In this document: piece by piece, positions 53,248 to 63,150 of the stretch
Layout: every line of letters starts with the position of its first letter
Numbering within the stretch: position 1 is the stretch's first letter
Source of the DNA: Phycisphaerae bacterium
GTDB taxonomy: Bacteria; Planctomycetota; Phycisphaerae; UBA1845
Reading direction: 5' to 3'
Assembly (NCBI GenBank): GCA_029260235.1
Contig: JAJDDP010000014.1
Location: 38,631-102,630, forward strand
DNA length: 64,000 nucleotides
Translations under genes and position numbers: made by a program
The notes under the pieces: generated by a model
What the model was told of the DNA's origin: nothing
What the model saw: only the letters and a program-made list of their open reading frames with translations
Database searches by the model: none

Positions 53248-53367
53248 GGCAAGTTTCCTCAATTCTTCGCAGGTTGTTGTCCAGCAATCAACGGGCCAAC
53301 CGTAGCCCTATCTGTCGCGCAGGGCAAGTTAAGGTTTAGTTAAGGTATGTTTCTTGAATGGGAGAAA

Positions 53368-53463
53368 CTTAGGGACTGTTTCAATACCCAAAGGATCTGC
53401 ATCCTACAGCACGCCCACCGGCTAGAAGCCGGTGCCACAGAGGGAATTGAAACAATCTCTTAG
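53368..53463. mobile_element. MITE-like element with terminal inverted repeats and REP-type core
   Basis: A 96-base element: 18-base ends CTTAGGGACTGTTTCAAT (53368-53385) and the inverse of CTAAGAGATTGTTTCAAT (53446-53463) match at 15 of 18 positions. Inside sits a perfect palindrome, CACCGGC TAGAA GCCGGTG (53416-53434), close to the REP-like repeat at 44083-44134. No coding capacity and no obvious target duplication. Consistent with a non-autonomous element; copy number cannot be judged here. The rest of 53248-53729 shows no gene. Confidence 0.6.
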
Positions 53464-53729
53464 TCAGTTTCTGGGGCTTGGTCTCAACCACAGGCTAGCC
53501 AACAGGCCCGGGCTCCTGGCTGTTGGGCGCGATTGGATCAACCCTCCCTGTGTCGGATCCCCAGAAGCCTCGCCTACCGGGAAGTGCGCGTTGTGTAGAA
53601 GTTGAGCTCGACTGCCCGGGCCATCCTGGACGGAAAGTGTAAGCTGATCGCACGCCTTGCAGCCAGGCGCCGGACGCCTAGAATGGGCCTCTTGATCCTT
53701 GAGTTCCTCGATTCTTGCAGGCATTGTTC

Positions 53730-54716
53730 ATGCATCGACTAATCAACGAGTTTCAGCCCGGCGAAACCGTCGAAGATCAGGTCTTCTTGGTCGCGTCCAA
53801 GGACTTACGGACTACCTCCAATGGCTCGCTCTACATCCATGCAGTGCTCACGGATCGCAGCGGACAGATGTTAGCCCGCGTGTGGCAGGCCAACGAGGGG
53901 ATGTACAAACTGCTGCCCGAGGGCGGATTCATCAGGCTCAAGGGTCGGGTCGAGAGCTACAAGGGGTCGTTGCAGTTTATCATAGACGCGATCAGGCCAG
54001 TCGATGAGTCCCATCCGGTAGATCCAGCCGATTTCATGCCGCATACCTCTGGCAACATCGAGGAGATGTGGGCCCGCGTGCAGGAGATTATTGGCGGCAT
54101 CAAGAACGAAGATGTAGCGGCCATCATTGGCGCCTTCTTGGCGGACGAGGAGTTGATCCGTCGGTTCAAGAAAGCCCCGGCGGCCATGCAGATGCATCAC
54201 GCCTACATTGGTGGGCTGTTGGAGCACACCCTGGCGCTGCTTGAGCTGGCTGTGGTGGTCATTCCTCGGTACCCCAAGGTCTCTTTGGACTTGGTGTTGG
54301 CTGGATTGTTTCTGCACGACATCGCCAAGACGTCTGAGCTTGTTTATGAGACGAACTTCAAGTACTCCGACGCGGGGCAGCTGGTGGGACACGTCGTTCA
54401 AGGGACGATTTGGATCGAAGCGAAGTGCCTTGTAGCCGCCGAGAAACTGGGTAGGCCTATCCCGGCTGATGTCAAACAATTGCTCCAGCATTTGGTTTTG
54501 TCTCATCACGGGAAGCTCGAATTTGGCGCCGCCCGTTTGCCGGCTACGGCTGAGGCGATTGCCATGCACCACTTGGACAATCTCGATGCAAAGATTCATC
54601 AGATGTTGGCCGCTATCGAAGGCGACAACGACGAGGATAGTAACTGGACTTCCTACAGCCGGGCGCTCGAGACCCGCGTCTACAAGCCCGACGTCCTGGG
54701 CGATCGCACCGAATGA
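53730..54716 (+). CDS. YhaM-like 3'-5' exoribonuclease (OB fold plus HD domain)
   Basis: A 328-aa protein. Residues 10-95 form an OB-fold nucleic-acid-binding domain ('VFLVASKDLRTTSNGSLYIH', 'GQMLARVWQANEGM'). From about 150, an HD phosphohydrolase domain: 'MHHAYIGGLLEHTLALLELA' (first His), 'LAGLFLHDIAKTSEL' (HD pair) and 'HLVLSHHGKLEFGAARLPAT' (later His ligands). This order matches Bacillus YhaM/staphylococcal Cbf1. ATG 53730 is preferred; a TTG at 53715 would add five residues. It precedes gcvPA by about 50 bases, same direction. Confidence 0.9.
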   Translation: MHRLINEFQPGETVEDQVFLVASKDLRTTSNGSLYIHAVLTDRSGQMLARVWQANEGMYKLLPEGGFIRLKGRVESYKGSLQFIIDAIRPVDESHPVDPADFMPHTSGNIEEMWARVQEIIGGIKNEDVAAIIGAFLADEELIRRFKKAPAAMQMHHAYIGGLLEHTLALLELAVVVIPRYPKVSLDLVLAGLFLHDIAKTSELVYETNFKYSDAGQLVGHVVQGTIWIEAKCLVAAEKLGRPIPADVKQLLQHLVLSHHGKLEFGAARLPATAEAIAMHHLDNLDAKIHQMLAAIEGDNDEDSNWTSYSRALETRVYKPDVLGDRTE

Positions 54717-54764
54717 GTGTGACGCCTTCGTCCTGGAAACCCACCCGTACTAAGTGAAGCAAGC

Positions 54765-56108
54765 ATGAAATTCACGCAACTGACTGATCGACATGTCGAG
54801 TCGATGCTCGATACGATCGGGGTCGGCTCGATCGATGACCTGTTCGCTACGGTTCCCAACGAGCATCGCTTGGATCGCCCGTTGGACATCCCGCCGGGAT
54901 TGTCTGAGCTGGGACTGTTGGCCAATGCAAAGGCGCTAGCCGACGCGAACCATCATTGCGACGACTTGGTCTGCTTCATGGGTTGCGGGGCGTATGACCA
55001 TTTCATCCCCACCCTCGTCGATCACTTGGCGATGAAGGGCGAGTTTCTGACAGCCTACACGCCGTATCAGGCGGAAGCGTCGCAAGGCTCGTTGCAGGCT
55101 TTTTATGAATTCCAAACCATGGTCTGCCAGTTGACGGGGATGGATGTCGCCAACGCCTCTCTGTACGAGCAGGCGAGCGCTGTGGCTGAGGCGGTCTTGA
55201 TGGCCAAGTCGGCGACGCGAAGATCCAGCGTAGTCATGTCGCCAAGCGTGCATCCAGATACGCGCGATGTGATGAACACCTACTGTGCTGATTTGGACCT
55301 AGATCGCGTCCGGGCTGAGTTGAAAGACGGCGTGACCGATCTCGATGCGCTAAGGGCCTTGGTGAGCCAGGAAACAGCTGCCGTAGTCATTCAGTCACCG
55401 AACTTCTTCGGCTGTGTCGAGCGCGTGGATGAAATCGCCCGCATCGCCCACGACGTAGGAGCGTTGTTGATCGTATCGGTTGATCCGATCAGTTGCGGCG
55501 TCGTCAAGAGCCCCGGAGATTGCGGCGCAGACGTGGCCGTTGCTGAAGGGCAATGCTTGGGAATCCCGCTTGGCTACGGTGGGCCTTACCTCGGGCTGCT
55601 CGCTGCTTCAGAGAAATTTCTGCGAAAGATGCCTGGCCGAGTCGTGGGCAAAGGTAAGGATGCTCAGGGCGATGACGCATATTGCCTGGCACTACAAACC
55701 CGCGAACAGCATATTCGCAGGCAGAACGCCACCAGCAACATCTGTACGAACCAAGGGTTGATGGCTATGCGGGCGGCGGTGTACTTGGCAGCCATGGGCA
55801 AACAGGGGATCAGGCAGGCAGCTTCGCAATGTCTGGACAAGGCTCATTATGCTGCCTCTGAAATCACGGCGCTGGATGGCTATGAGTTGCGGTTCGATCA
55901 GCCGTTCTTCAAGGAATTCACCATCAAGACCACACGCAATGTGGAAAAGACCCTGAGCCACTGCCATAGCCAAGGTATCTTGGCCGGTGTTCCCCTGGGG
56001 CGCTGGCACGACGAGTTGAACGACTGCTTTGTAGTGGCTGTTACTGAAAAACGAACTCGAACCCAAATTGACGCGCTGGTTGAGGCGCTGGCATCGGTAC
56101 CAAAATGA
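54765..56108 (+). CDS. gcvPA: Glycine dehydrogenase (decarboxylating) subunit 1
   Basis: With subunit 2, forms the P-protein of the glycine cleavage system: glycine decarboxylation with transfer of aminomethyl to lipoyl-H-protein. The 447-aa product shows 'MLDTIGVGSIDDLFATVP', 'CFMGCGAYDHFIPTLVDHLA', 'FLTAYTPYQAEASQGSLQAF', 'NASLYEQASAVAEAVLMAKS' and 'SPNFFGCVERVDEIARIAHD'. Split P-protein is the two-subunit form common outside proteobacteria. The stop overlaps the next start (ATGA). gcvT and gcvH are not in the window. Confidence 0.97.
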   Translation: MKFTQLTDRHVESMLDTIGVGSIDDLFATVPNEHRLDRPLDIPPGLSELGLLANAKALADANHHCDDLVCFMGCGAYDHFIPTLVDHLAMKGEFLTAYTPYQAEASQGSLQAFYEFQTMVCQLTGMDVANASLYEQASAVAEAVLMAKSATRRSSVVMSPSVHPDTRDVMNTYCADLDLDRVRAELKDGVTDLDALRALVSQETAAVVIQSPNFFGCVERVDEIARIAHDVGALLIVSVDPISCGVVKSPGDCGADVAVAEGQCLGIPLGYGGPYLGLLAASEKFLRKMPGRVVGKGKDAQGDDAYCLALQTREQHIRRQNATSNICTNQGLMAMRAAVYLAAMGKQGIRQAASQCLDKAHYAASEITALDGYELRFDQPFFKEFTIKTTRNVEKTLSHCHSQGILAGVPLGRWHDELNDCFVVAVTEKRTRTQIDALVEALASVPK

Positions 56109-57601
56109 CCACAGCAGCGACGCCGACGATGATGGCCAAGGAAAACATGAGCATCCAACCCCAATCGCCAACACCGCTGCTTTTTGAGCAGAGCGTGTCC
56201 GGGGCATCAGCGGTGGCGCTGCCGGCCTTGGATGTCCCACCTGTTGATCGCAGCCAAATGCTAGGCGCCATGCTCGCCGAGGGTGACAGACCCCTCCCTG
56301 AGGTCGGCGAGTTGGATCTGGTTCGACACTACACCAGGCTTGCCCATCGCTGTTTCAGTATCGACGAGAATTTCTATCCGCTGGGTAGCTGCACCATGAA
56401 GTACAACCCGCGGATTAACGAACGTGTAGCGGCTATGCCGGGGCTCGCCGCCCTGCACCCATATCAGAACGATGCGGACGTGCAGGGTATGCTGGAACTT
56501 CTATTCCGTTTGCGGACCGATCTAGCTGAGATCGCTGGGCTGCCCGAGGTGACGCTGCAGCCAGCGGCCGGTGCCCATGGCGAAATGACAGGCCTCATGA
56601 TCATCAACGCCTACCACCGTGATCGCGGCGAGGTTAGGCCCAAGGTGCTGGCACCTGACACTGCCCACGGCACCAATCCAGCCAGTTGCACCATGTGTGG
56701 CAAGACCTACTCGCAAGTCCCCTCGTTGGCCGGCGGGCACATGGATGTCGATGCCCTGGCCAAGATGGTGGATGAGGAGACCGCTGCCCTGATGATCACC
56801 AACCCCAGCACAGTTGGGCTTTTTGATTCCAAGTTCAGCGAGATCGCCAAAATCCTCCACGACAAAGGGGCGATGCTCTACATGGACGGCGCCAACATGA
56901 ACGCCATGCTGGGTGTAACCAGGCCCGGTGATTTCGGCGTTGATGTCATGCACTACAACACGCACAAGACGTTCAGCACACCGCACGGTTGTGGCGGCCC
57001 TGGTGCAGGTCCAGTGGCGGTCGCTGAACATTTGAGGCCCTACTTGCCGAAACCTCAAGTGGTCCAGCACGAAGATGGGACCTTCGCTTGGGACTATGAC
57101 AGTCCAAAATCAATCGGTAAGGTGCGCTCCTTCTACGGGCAGACCGGTGTGTTGGTCCGGGCCTATGCATACATCCGCTCGTTGGGCAACGACGGCCTGG
57201 TGGATGTCGCCCGCAAGGCTGTGCTAAACGCCAATTACTTGGCGGTTCGGCTCAAGGATGCGTACAAGTTGCCTTTCGACGGGCCTTATGCCCACGAGTT
57301 CATCGCCGTCCCCGAGTTCGAGGGCGTTAATGAAGTGGACATCGCCAAGCGACTGCTGGACTCTGGCATCCATCCGCCGACCATGAGTTGGCCCATCGCC
57401 CACTGCCTGATGATCGAGCCGACTGAGACTGAATCCAAAGCAACGCTCGATCGGTTCGTCGATGCCATGTTAGCCATCGCCGATGAAGCCAAGAATGATC
57501 CGAATCATCTCAAGAATGCGCCGCACAACACGCCAATTCAACGAATGGATGTCGTAGCGGCCAACCGCAAATTGGATGTCCGCTGGAAGCCTACGTCGTG
57601 A
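56105..57601 (+). CDS. gcvPB: Glycine dehydrogenase (decarboxylating) subunit 2
   Basis: The PLP-binding subunit, 498 aa. Motifs: 'SCTMKYNPRINERVAAMPGL', 'LQPAAGAHGEMTGLMIINAY', 'DTAHGTNPASCTMCG', the Schiff-base Lys in 'NTHKTFSTPHGCGGPGAGPV', and 'GVLVRAYAYIRSLGNDGL'. The start ATG 56105 is coupled to gcvPA; in-frame ATGs at codons 9, 10 and 15 are alternatives, and the first 30 residues are poorly conserved. The stop overlaps the GTG of the next gene (GTGA), giving a three-gene coupled operon. Confidence 0.97.
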   Translation: MTTAATPTMMAKENMSIQPQSPTPLLFEQSVSGASAVALPALDVPPVDRSQMLGAMLAEGDRPLPEVGELDLVRHYTRLAHRCFSIDENFYPLGSCTMKYNPRINERVAAMPGLAALHPYQNDADVQGMLELLFRLRTDLAEIAGLPEVTLQPAAGAHGEMTGLMIINAYHRDRGEVRPKVLAPDTAHGTNPASCTMCGKTYSQVPSLAGGHMDVDALAKMVDEETAALMITNPSTVGLFDSKFSEIAKILHDKGAMLYMDGANMNAMLGVTRPGDFGVDVMHYNTHKTFSTPHGCGGPGAGPVAVAEHLRPYLPKPQVVQHEDGTFAWDYDSPKSIGKVRSFYGQTGVLVRAYAYIRSLGNDGLVDVARKAVLNANYLAVRLKDAYKLPFDGPYAHEFIAVPEFEGVNEVDIAKRLLDSGIHPPTMSWPIAHCLMIEPTETESKATLDRFVDAMLAIADEAKNDPNHLKNAPHNTPIQRMDVVAANRKLDVRWKPTS

Positions 57602-58326
57602 CCTTGCGTGTCATTCACGATCCGCCACAGGACGGTCCCTGCAACATGGCCTCTGACGAGGTGTTGCTTGATCGCGTGGGCCAAGGCATATCGCCCCCGA
57701 CGCTGAGATTCTATCAATGGGATCCGCCGACTATTTCGTTGGGCTACTTTCAGAAGTACGCTGACTATGAACAGTTGCCGCCACCGGCGGGCGAGTTGGC
57801 TGTAGTCCGTCGATTGACCGGAGGCGGAGCCATCCTGCACGATCAAGAGCTTACCTATTCGCTGGCACTTCCGCTTGGGCACCTCTTGCTAGAGGGCGGC
57901 CCTAACCAACTCTACGAGCTTGCCCACGACGTAGTTATCACCTGCTTAGGAGTGGATGGAACCGAGGCGTGGCGGGGCTGTCAAACCGACGACTCCACAG
58001 CTTCCCGCGGTCCGTTTTTCTGCTTTGATAGGCGACATTGCTTCGACGTCTTAATCGGCCAAGACAAGCTAGCCGGCAGCGCCCAGCGCCGAACCAAGTT
58101 GGCCGTCTTGCAGCACGGCTCTATCATGCTAGATCGGCGCTTTGCGCAACAACCCACCGCCACCGTTCAAACCCAAGCAGATGCGCTGGCCAAGCTATTC
58201 ACCGAAACGCTAAGCCAAAAAGCGAACATCCCCACCGAATCAAGCCAATGGACTGCCCAAGAGCAGGCAGCCATGGCTGCCGGCCGTCAAAAGTACACCG
58301 GCACGGAATGGCTACGCCGAAGCTGA
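57598..58326 (+). CDS. Lipoate-protein ligase/octanoyltransferase family protein
   Basis: A 242-aa protein of the BPL/LplA/LipM superfamily. Motifs: 'PCNMASDEVLLDRVGQG', 'LRFYQWDPPTISLGYFQKYA', 'VVRRLTGGGAILHDQELTYS' (RRxTGGGAvxHD, substrate loop) and 'IGQDKLAGSAQRRTKLAVLQ' with the conserved catalytic Lys. A Cys in 'PFFCFDRRHCFDV' is placed where LipM-type octanoyltransferases have their acyl-Cys, so LipM is favoured over LplA. Lipoylation of GcvH would suit its coupling to gcvPAB through a GTGA overlap. Confidence 0.9.
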   Translation: MTLRVIHDPPQDGPCNMASDEVLLDRVGQGISPPTLRFYQWDPPTISLGYFQKYADYEQLPPPAGELAVVRRLTGGGAILHDQELTYSLALPLGHLLLEGGPNQLYELAHDVVITCLGVDGTEAWRGCQTDDSTASRGPFFCFDRRHCFDVLIGQDKLAGSAQRRTKLAVLQHGSIMLDRRFAQQPTATVQTQADALAKLFTETLSQKANIPTESSQWTAQEQAAMAAGRQKYTGTEWLRRS

Positions 58327-58661
58327 CCAACACAATCAAGTGCGCAAATCGAGCAGCGTGGGCAAGCAGATTGTGGCCGCTCGGGTTGTGAGCGTAACCC
58401 GCAGACATCATCCCAAACCGAAGCGCTGAGATCCCGGTTATTGGACGGCTCTTCCGCCGATCATGGCGACGATTTTGCTTTCACCCGCGGGTTATCGGAA
58501 TGCGCTGCAGCAGCCTGTGCTAAAACGTACTTCTTGAGTACTTGTTTCTAAATAGAGAGACACCAGAGTCCGATCCGTACCCTGTCTGGTCACCCGCCTT
58601 TCTCGGGCAGACTTGATAGGGGCGGGATTGGTTCGGGCCTTCAGGTTGATACGGAGTTGCC
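58327..58661. other. Intergenic region before the Rrf2 regulator
   Basis: About 335 bases; no gene, hairpin terminator or RNA recognised. It probably contains the promoter of the Rrf2/chemoreceptor set. Confidence 0.35.
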
Positions 58662-59222
58662 ATGCTATTCTCGCGGACAGCTGTCCATGGAATTTACGCA
58701 ATTTGCTTCTTGGATCGCCAAGAAGCTGGCACAGTAACTTCAGCTTCCAAGGTGGCTGCGGCGCTAGGCATTACCCAGACGCATGCGTTGAAGATTTTGA
58801 AGCCTCTAGCGGCCGCGGGTGTTGTCACATCGGTCCGTGGCCGGCGAGGCGGCTATCTGCTCACCAAGACGATGGCAGAGGTCTTGGTCGTCGATATTCT
58901 GGATGCCCTGAATCCTTCAGTCAACGAGAGTCGCCTTCGGGCCAAGAGTTGTAGGCTAGGGTTAGCGAAACTCTGTTCCGCGCATCGTGGTCTGCTAGTC
59001 CTGGAGGAGCGAATGCGGAGTTCCTTGGCCAATGAAACACTGGCGGCGTTGGCTGGTTCGGTCTGCACGGAACAAGAAGCGTTGGCCGACAACGTGGTTC
59101 AAGACAAACATCAACAGACCGTGCTTCTTCAGTGCCCGATCCCGGCGGATCCATTGGCCGTAGCAGAGATTCCAAAAACCGACAGCCGCATAGTGTGTTC
59201 GAGCACTTGCCGTTCATCCTAG
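58662..59222 (+). CDS. Rrf2-family transcriptional regulator
   Basis: ATG 58662 with CGGAG six bases upstream. The 186-aa product has the Rrf2 winged helix: '[16 protein letters not shown]' at the start, '[20 protein letters not shown]' (recognition helix) and '[20 protein letters not shown]' (wing). Cys97 and Cys105 in '[13 protein letters not shown]' lie where IscR/NsrR-type members bind Fe-S clusters, but the full three-Cys set is unclear. The C-terminal 60 residues are longer than usual and contain more Cys. The first chemoreceptor starts 15 bases later, so the regulator and receptors may be co-transcribed. Confidence 0.9.
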   Translation: MLFSRTAVHGIYAICFLDRQEAGTVTSASKVAAALGITQTHALKILKPLAAAGVVTSVRGRRGGYLLTKTMAEVLVVDILDALNPSVNESRLRAKSCRLGLAKLCSAHRGLLVLEERMRSSLANETLAALAGSVCTEQEALADNVVQDKHQQTVLLQCPIPADPLAVAEIPKTDSRIVCSSTCRSS

Positions 59223-59236
59223 CAAGGAGAATCAAC

Positions 59237-61261
59237 ATGGCTTCATTGTTCAGTAAACGGGGAGTGGGGGCAAAGATTGGAATGGGGTACGCGATCATAG
59301 GACTTGTTCTTGTGGGAGCTGTAGTTATCACCATCTCGCAAGTTCGACGCACGACTAAGGTTACGAATCGCGTGATTGATCTGCGAGCGCCTACCGCTCA
59401 GGCGAGCTTGGGCATGATGAATGGCATGAACCACTCTCTGGCGGCACTGCGCGGCTGGATGATCCTGGGCAAGGATAAGTTCAAAGATGAAAGGGCCAAT
59501 GCCTGGTCTGAAGAGATCGAACCCTCCATGGCCGCCATGAAGAAATTTGCAACCAATTGGACGGATCCCGAGAACATCGAGCGGCTGGCAGTGATTGAGA
59601 ACAAGCTCGGTGACTTCAAGATGTATCAGAAAGAAATTGAAAACATTGCCCAGAGTATCGAGAATACACCCGCCTCGAAAATCCTATTCAGGGAGGCTGC
59701 CCCAAAGGCGAAGATCCTGGCCGAACAAATCACCCGAATGATCGACCTTGAGGCCAGCCTTGCTGGGACGGATGAACGCAAGGCGCTGCTGGGAATGATG
59801 GCCGACACCCGCGGAACCCTCGGCCTAGGTCTAGGAGCCATCCGTGCATACCTGCTCTCGGGTGACGAAGCATTCAAGAAGCAATTCGATGTGCTCTGGG
59901 CCAAGAACACCAAGCGATTCGGCGACTTGTCAGCCAGCGTTGAATTGCTGACATCCGAACAGTTAGAGGCGTACAAACTCTTCGCCGCAGCCCGCAAGCA
60001 ATTCGATCCACTGGCGCCCAGGATGTTCGCCATTCGCGGCGGAGAAGAATGGAACATCGCTAACAGGTGGCTGGGGACGAAGGCAGCGCCCACAGCCTTC
60101 GTCATCAAAGAAAACCTCGACGCCATGATAGCCAGTCAGCAGCAGCTTATGACCAACGACATGGCGGAGGCAAAGGCTGCAACCGCCTTCTTGATGAATG
60201 TGGAGTGGATGCTGCTCGGCGTCGGTGTTGGCCTCTGTGCGGCACTCGGAGTGGTCATAACCCGTTCGATCACTAAGCCGATCAATCGTATCATTGCCGG
60301 CCTCAGTGATGGCGCAGAACAGGTCAACGACGCATCCGCTCAGATCTCGATGTCCAGTCAACAGTTGGCAGCAGGCGCCGGCGAGCAGGCTTCTTCGTTG
60401 GAGCAGACCAGTGCTGCACTGGAACAGATGGCGGCCATGACGCGCACTAATGCCGAAAATGCCAGGCAGGCCAACGAATTGACCGCCCAGGCGCGGACAT
60501 CAGCCCAGGGTGGTGACCGGACCATGGGCCAGTTGAATGATGCCATGACCGGAATCAATGAATCCTCGAGCAAAATCAGCAAGATCATCAAAGTGATCGA
60601 AGAGATCGCATTCCAGACGAATCTCTTGGCTCTGAATGCAGCGGTGGAAGCAGCCCGTGCGGGTGAACACGGTAAGGGGTTTGCGGTCGTGGCTGACGAG
60701 GTTCGGAACCTAGCCCAGCGTGCAGGTCAAGCTGCCAGGGAAACCACAGAGCTGATCGAAGATTCGGTCAATCGGGCCAAGGAAGGCACAGATGTTGCGG
60801 GCGATGCCGGCAAATCGTTGGGCGACATCGTGTCGGGCGTGACCCAAGTCGCCGACTTGGTAAATGGCATAACCCGGGCCAGCCAAGAACAAGCCCAAGG
60901 TGTGGAGCAAGTCAATACCGCGGTGTCTCAGATGGACAAAGTGACACAGCAAAATGCAGCCGGTGCCGAAGAGGCGGCTTCAGCATCTGAGGAGCTTTCT
61001 GCCCAGGCCGAGAGTCTGGCGGGCATGGTGGATGAGTTGACCGGCATGATTCGAGGGGGTGCGAACGTTGGCAACCATTCATCAGTCCACGCCTCGACAG
61101 GTGGAGGAGCGGGTGGCACCAGAACCAAGAAGAAAATGATTTCAGTTGGTGCCGGTGCCCAAGCAGGGTCGAAATCAGAACCTCAGATTGTAGGCGCAGA
61201 TTCGGAGTTGAACGACGAGTTCTTGTCGATGGACGACACGGAAGGCTTGGAAGATTTCTGA
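59237..61261 (+). CDS. Methyl-accepting chemotaxis protein (helical sensor type)
   Basis: ATG 59237 follows AAGGAG; upstream in-frame codons are not needed. The 674-aa receptor has a first membrane helix (12-34), a long helical extracytoplasmic region (35-320), a second membrane helix (about 322-344, '[20 protein letters not shown]'), a HAMP-like segment ('[20 protein letters not shown]'), and the signalling domain with tip '[20 protein letters not shown]' and '[19 protein letters not shown]'. The periplasmic part looks like an all-helical sensor; the ligand is unknown. The tail ends '[12 protein letters not shown]' with no CheR-binding pentapeptide. Its signalling half is nearly duplicated in the next gene. 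Confidence 0.95.
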   Translation: MASLFSKRGVGAKIGMGYAIIGLVLVGAVVITISQVRRTTKVTNRVIDLRAPTAQASLGMMNGMNHSLAALRGWMILGKDKFKDERANAWSEEIEPSMAAMKKFATNWTDPENIERLAVIENKLGDFKMYQKEIENIAQSIENTPASKILFREAAPKAKILAEQITRMIDLEASLAGTDERKALLGMMADTRGTLGLGLGAIRAYLLSGDEAFKKQFDVLWAKNTKRFGDLSASVELLTSEQLEAYKLFAAARKQFDPLAPRMFAIRGGEEWNIANRWLGTKAAPTAFVIKENLDAMIASQQQLMTNDMAEAKAATAFLMNVEWMLLGVGVGLCAALGVVITRSITKPINRIIAGLSDGAEQVNDASAQISMSSQQLAAGAGEQASSLEQTSAALEQMAAMTRTNAENARQANELTAQARTSAQGGDRTMGQLNDAMTGINESSSKISKIIKVIEEIAFQTNLLALNAAVEAARAGEHGKGFAVVADEVRNLAQRAGQAARETTELIEDSVNRAKEGTDVAGDAGKSLGDIVSGVTQVADLVNGITRASQEQAQGVEQVNTAVSQMDKVTQQNAAGAEEAASASEELSAQAESLAGMVDELTGMIRGGANVGNHSSVHASTGGGAGGTRTKKKMISVGAGAQAGSKSEPQIVGADSELNDEFLSMDDTEGLEDF

Positions 61262-61373
61262 TGTAGCTCCAATGATTCAGGAAAGTCACTGTGCCAACCT
61301 TGAAAACCTTGTCGACGTGGATCAGAAACAGCATTATGTCATGGCCAACGCCGTGCTACCTGGAGAATATCAA

Positions 61374-62972
61374 ATGAATTGGAGCCTACGGTCGAAAATC
61401 TTGGTGATCGCGGCGGTACAACTGGTCGTCGTTGTTGGAGTTTTGTTTGGGTTCTATTATGTGCGATCCAAATCAAGCATGCGGGATCAGTATGTCGCGA
61501 AGGCGCGGGCCATCATCCTAACGGCTGAAGCGACGCGTGAGGAAATGGGCAATAAGTGGGAGAAGGGGATATTTAGCGCTGAACAGCTTGGTCAATGGGC
61601 CAAAGAGGGTGAACTTGGCAAGATCCTCGAGGCTGTCCCCGTTGTTACCGCATGGCGGGCCGCAATGGCCAAGGCTGAGGAGGGCGGATACGAGGTCCGT
61701 GTGCCTAAATTCAACCCAAGGAACCCCAATAACGAGCCTGATGAGCTTGAAGCACGCGCATTGACGCAACTAGAACAAGGAGGCATAAGCGAGTACGTCG
61801 AAATCGATGAATCCATCAACTCGATTCGCTACTTCCGGCCGATCAAGTTGACCCAGGAATGCCTGCTATGCCACGGGGACCCGTCTACATCTATGGCCTT
61901 GTGGGATAACGATGAGGGGTTGGATCCTACGGGGGCCAATATGGAGAACTGGAAGGCTGGTGAAGTGCACGGCGCCTTCGAAATCGTCCAATCTCTCGAC
62001 CATGCCGATTCCCAACTAGCCTCATCCTTGCAGAAGGCAGCTGCTCTTGTTGTTATGTTGCTTCTCGCAGGCACAGCTCTGTTCGCCTGTATTCTGACTC
62101 GTTCTGTGACCAAGCCGATCAATCGCATAATTTCCGGCCTCCGCGAAGGCGCCTCGCAGGTCAATGATGCATCGGGCCAAATCTCCACGTCGAGCCAACA
62201 GTTGGCGGGAGGCGCCACCCAGCAAGCAGCTTCCTTAGAAGAGACCAGTTCGGCGCTGGAACAGATGGCGGGCATGACGCGTACCAACGCCCAGAAGGCC
62301 GGCCAAGCCAATGATTTGACCAGCCAGGCGCGGACGGCAGCCCAGAGCGGTGACGAGACGATGGAGCAGTTAAACACCGCCATGACCGGCATTAACGAGT
62401 CCTCAAGCAAGATCAGCAAGATCATCAAGGTCATCGAGGAGATCGCTTTCCAGACGAATCTCTTGGCGTTAAACGCAGCCGTGGAAGCTGCCCGTGCAGG
62501 TGAACACGGTAAGGGGTTTGCAGTCGTAGCTGATGAAGTCCGGAACCTGGCCCAGCGTGCTGGCCAAGCTGCAAGAGAAACTACCGAACTGATCGAGGAT
62601 TCGGTCAATCGGGCCAAGGAAGGCACGGTGGTTGCGGGCCACGCCGGCGAATCGCTGGGCGAAATCGTGACGGGTGTGACGCAGGTGGCCGACCTGGTAA
62701 ACGGTATAGCAATGGCCAGTCAGGAACAGGCACAAGGTGTGGACCAAGTCAATAAGGCTGTGTCTCAGATGGACAAGGTCACACAGCAGAATGCAGCCGG
62801 GGCAGAAGAAGCCGCCTCAGCATCTGAGGAGCTGTCTGCCCAATCCGAGAGCCTTGCGGGAATGGTGAATGAATTAACAGGCATTGTGCTCGGCCAGACT
62901 AACCACCAACTGCCCGCGAAAACTAAGTTAGGGAGTAGTGCACTGGATATAAGTACAACAGCTGAATTCTAG
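61374..62972 (+). CDS. Methyl-accepting chemotaxis protein with haem-type (DUF3365/Tll0287-like) sensor domain
   Basis: ATG 61374 has GGAG eight bases upstream; ATG 61272 would add 34 unlikely residues. The 532-aa receptor has a membrane helix (10-30), then an extracytoplasmic domain (35-225) with a CxxCH motif (Cys163, Cys166, His167 in '[18 protein letters not shown]'), preceded by '[10 protein letters not shown]'. This matches DUF3365/Tll0287-like domains that bind c-type haem. A second membrane helix (about 225-245), HAMP segment and signalling domain ('[20 protein letters not shown]') follow. It may sense redox state, oxygen or NO; haem attachment requires cytochrome c maturation proteins not present here. 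Together with the first receptor, it forms a two-gene unit. Confidence 0.93.
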   Translation: MNWSLRSKILVIAAVQLVVVVGVLFGFYYVRSKSSMRDQYVAKARAIILTAEATREEMGNKWEKGIFSAEQLGQWAKEGELGKILEAVPVVTAWRAAMAKAEEGGYEVRVPKFNPRNPNNEPDELEARALTQLEQGGISEYVEIDESINSIRYFRPIKLTQECLLCHGDPSTSMALWDNDEGLDPTGANMENWKAGEVHGAFEIVQSLDHADSQLASSLQKAAALVVMLLLAGTALFACILTRSVTKPINRIISGLREGASQVNDASGQISTSSQQLAGGATQQAASLEETSSALEQMAGMTRTNAQKAGQANDLTSQARTAAQSGDETMEQLNTAMTGINESSSKISKIIKVIEEIAFQTNLLALNAAVEAARAGEHGKGFAVVADEVRNLAQRAGQAARETTELIEDSVNRAKEGTVVAGHAGESLGEIVTGVTQVADLVNGIAMASQEQAQGVDQVNKAVSQMDKVTQQNAAGAEEAASASEELSAQSESLAGMVNELTGIVLGQTNHQLPAKTKLGSSALDISTTAEF

Positions 62973-63070
62973 CAACAAGAGGTGGAATCTAGGATAGCTG
63001 GCCTTTGCAGTTGGCCTGGAATAGCCAACCATCTCGCGATCGCCTAAGCCTTTCAATAACGAGAATACAG

Positions 63071-63107
63071 CAACGCCCGGAGGATTCAAAAAACCCTCCG
63101 GGCGTTG
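63071..63107 (+). terminator. Intrinsic terminator after the chemoreceptors
   Basis: CAACGCCCGGAGG and CCTCCGGGCGTTG form a perfect 13-bp stem around an 11-base loop, followed by TTTTG. It lies between the second chemoreceptor and the convergent partial gene, so it may serve both. Confidence 0.9.
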
Positions 63108-63150
63108 TTTTGTCAGTATCGAAACAGGCCGCTTCGCCTGCTGTCCGATA

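Noticed and set aside
59132..59236. Upstream extension of the first chemoreceptor
   Set aside because: It overlaps the Rrf2 gene in another frame, while ATG 59237 has a strong AAGGAG site and gives a normal membrane-helix start.
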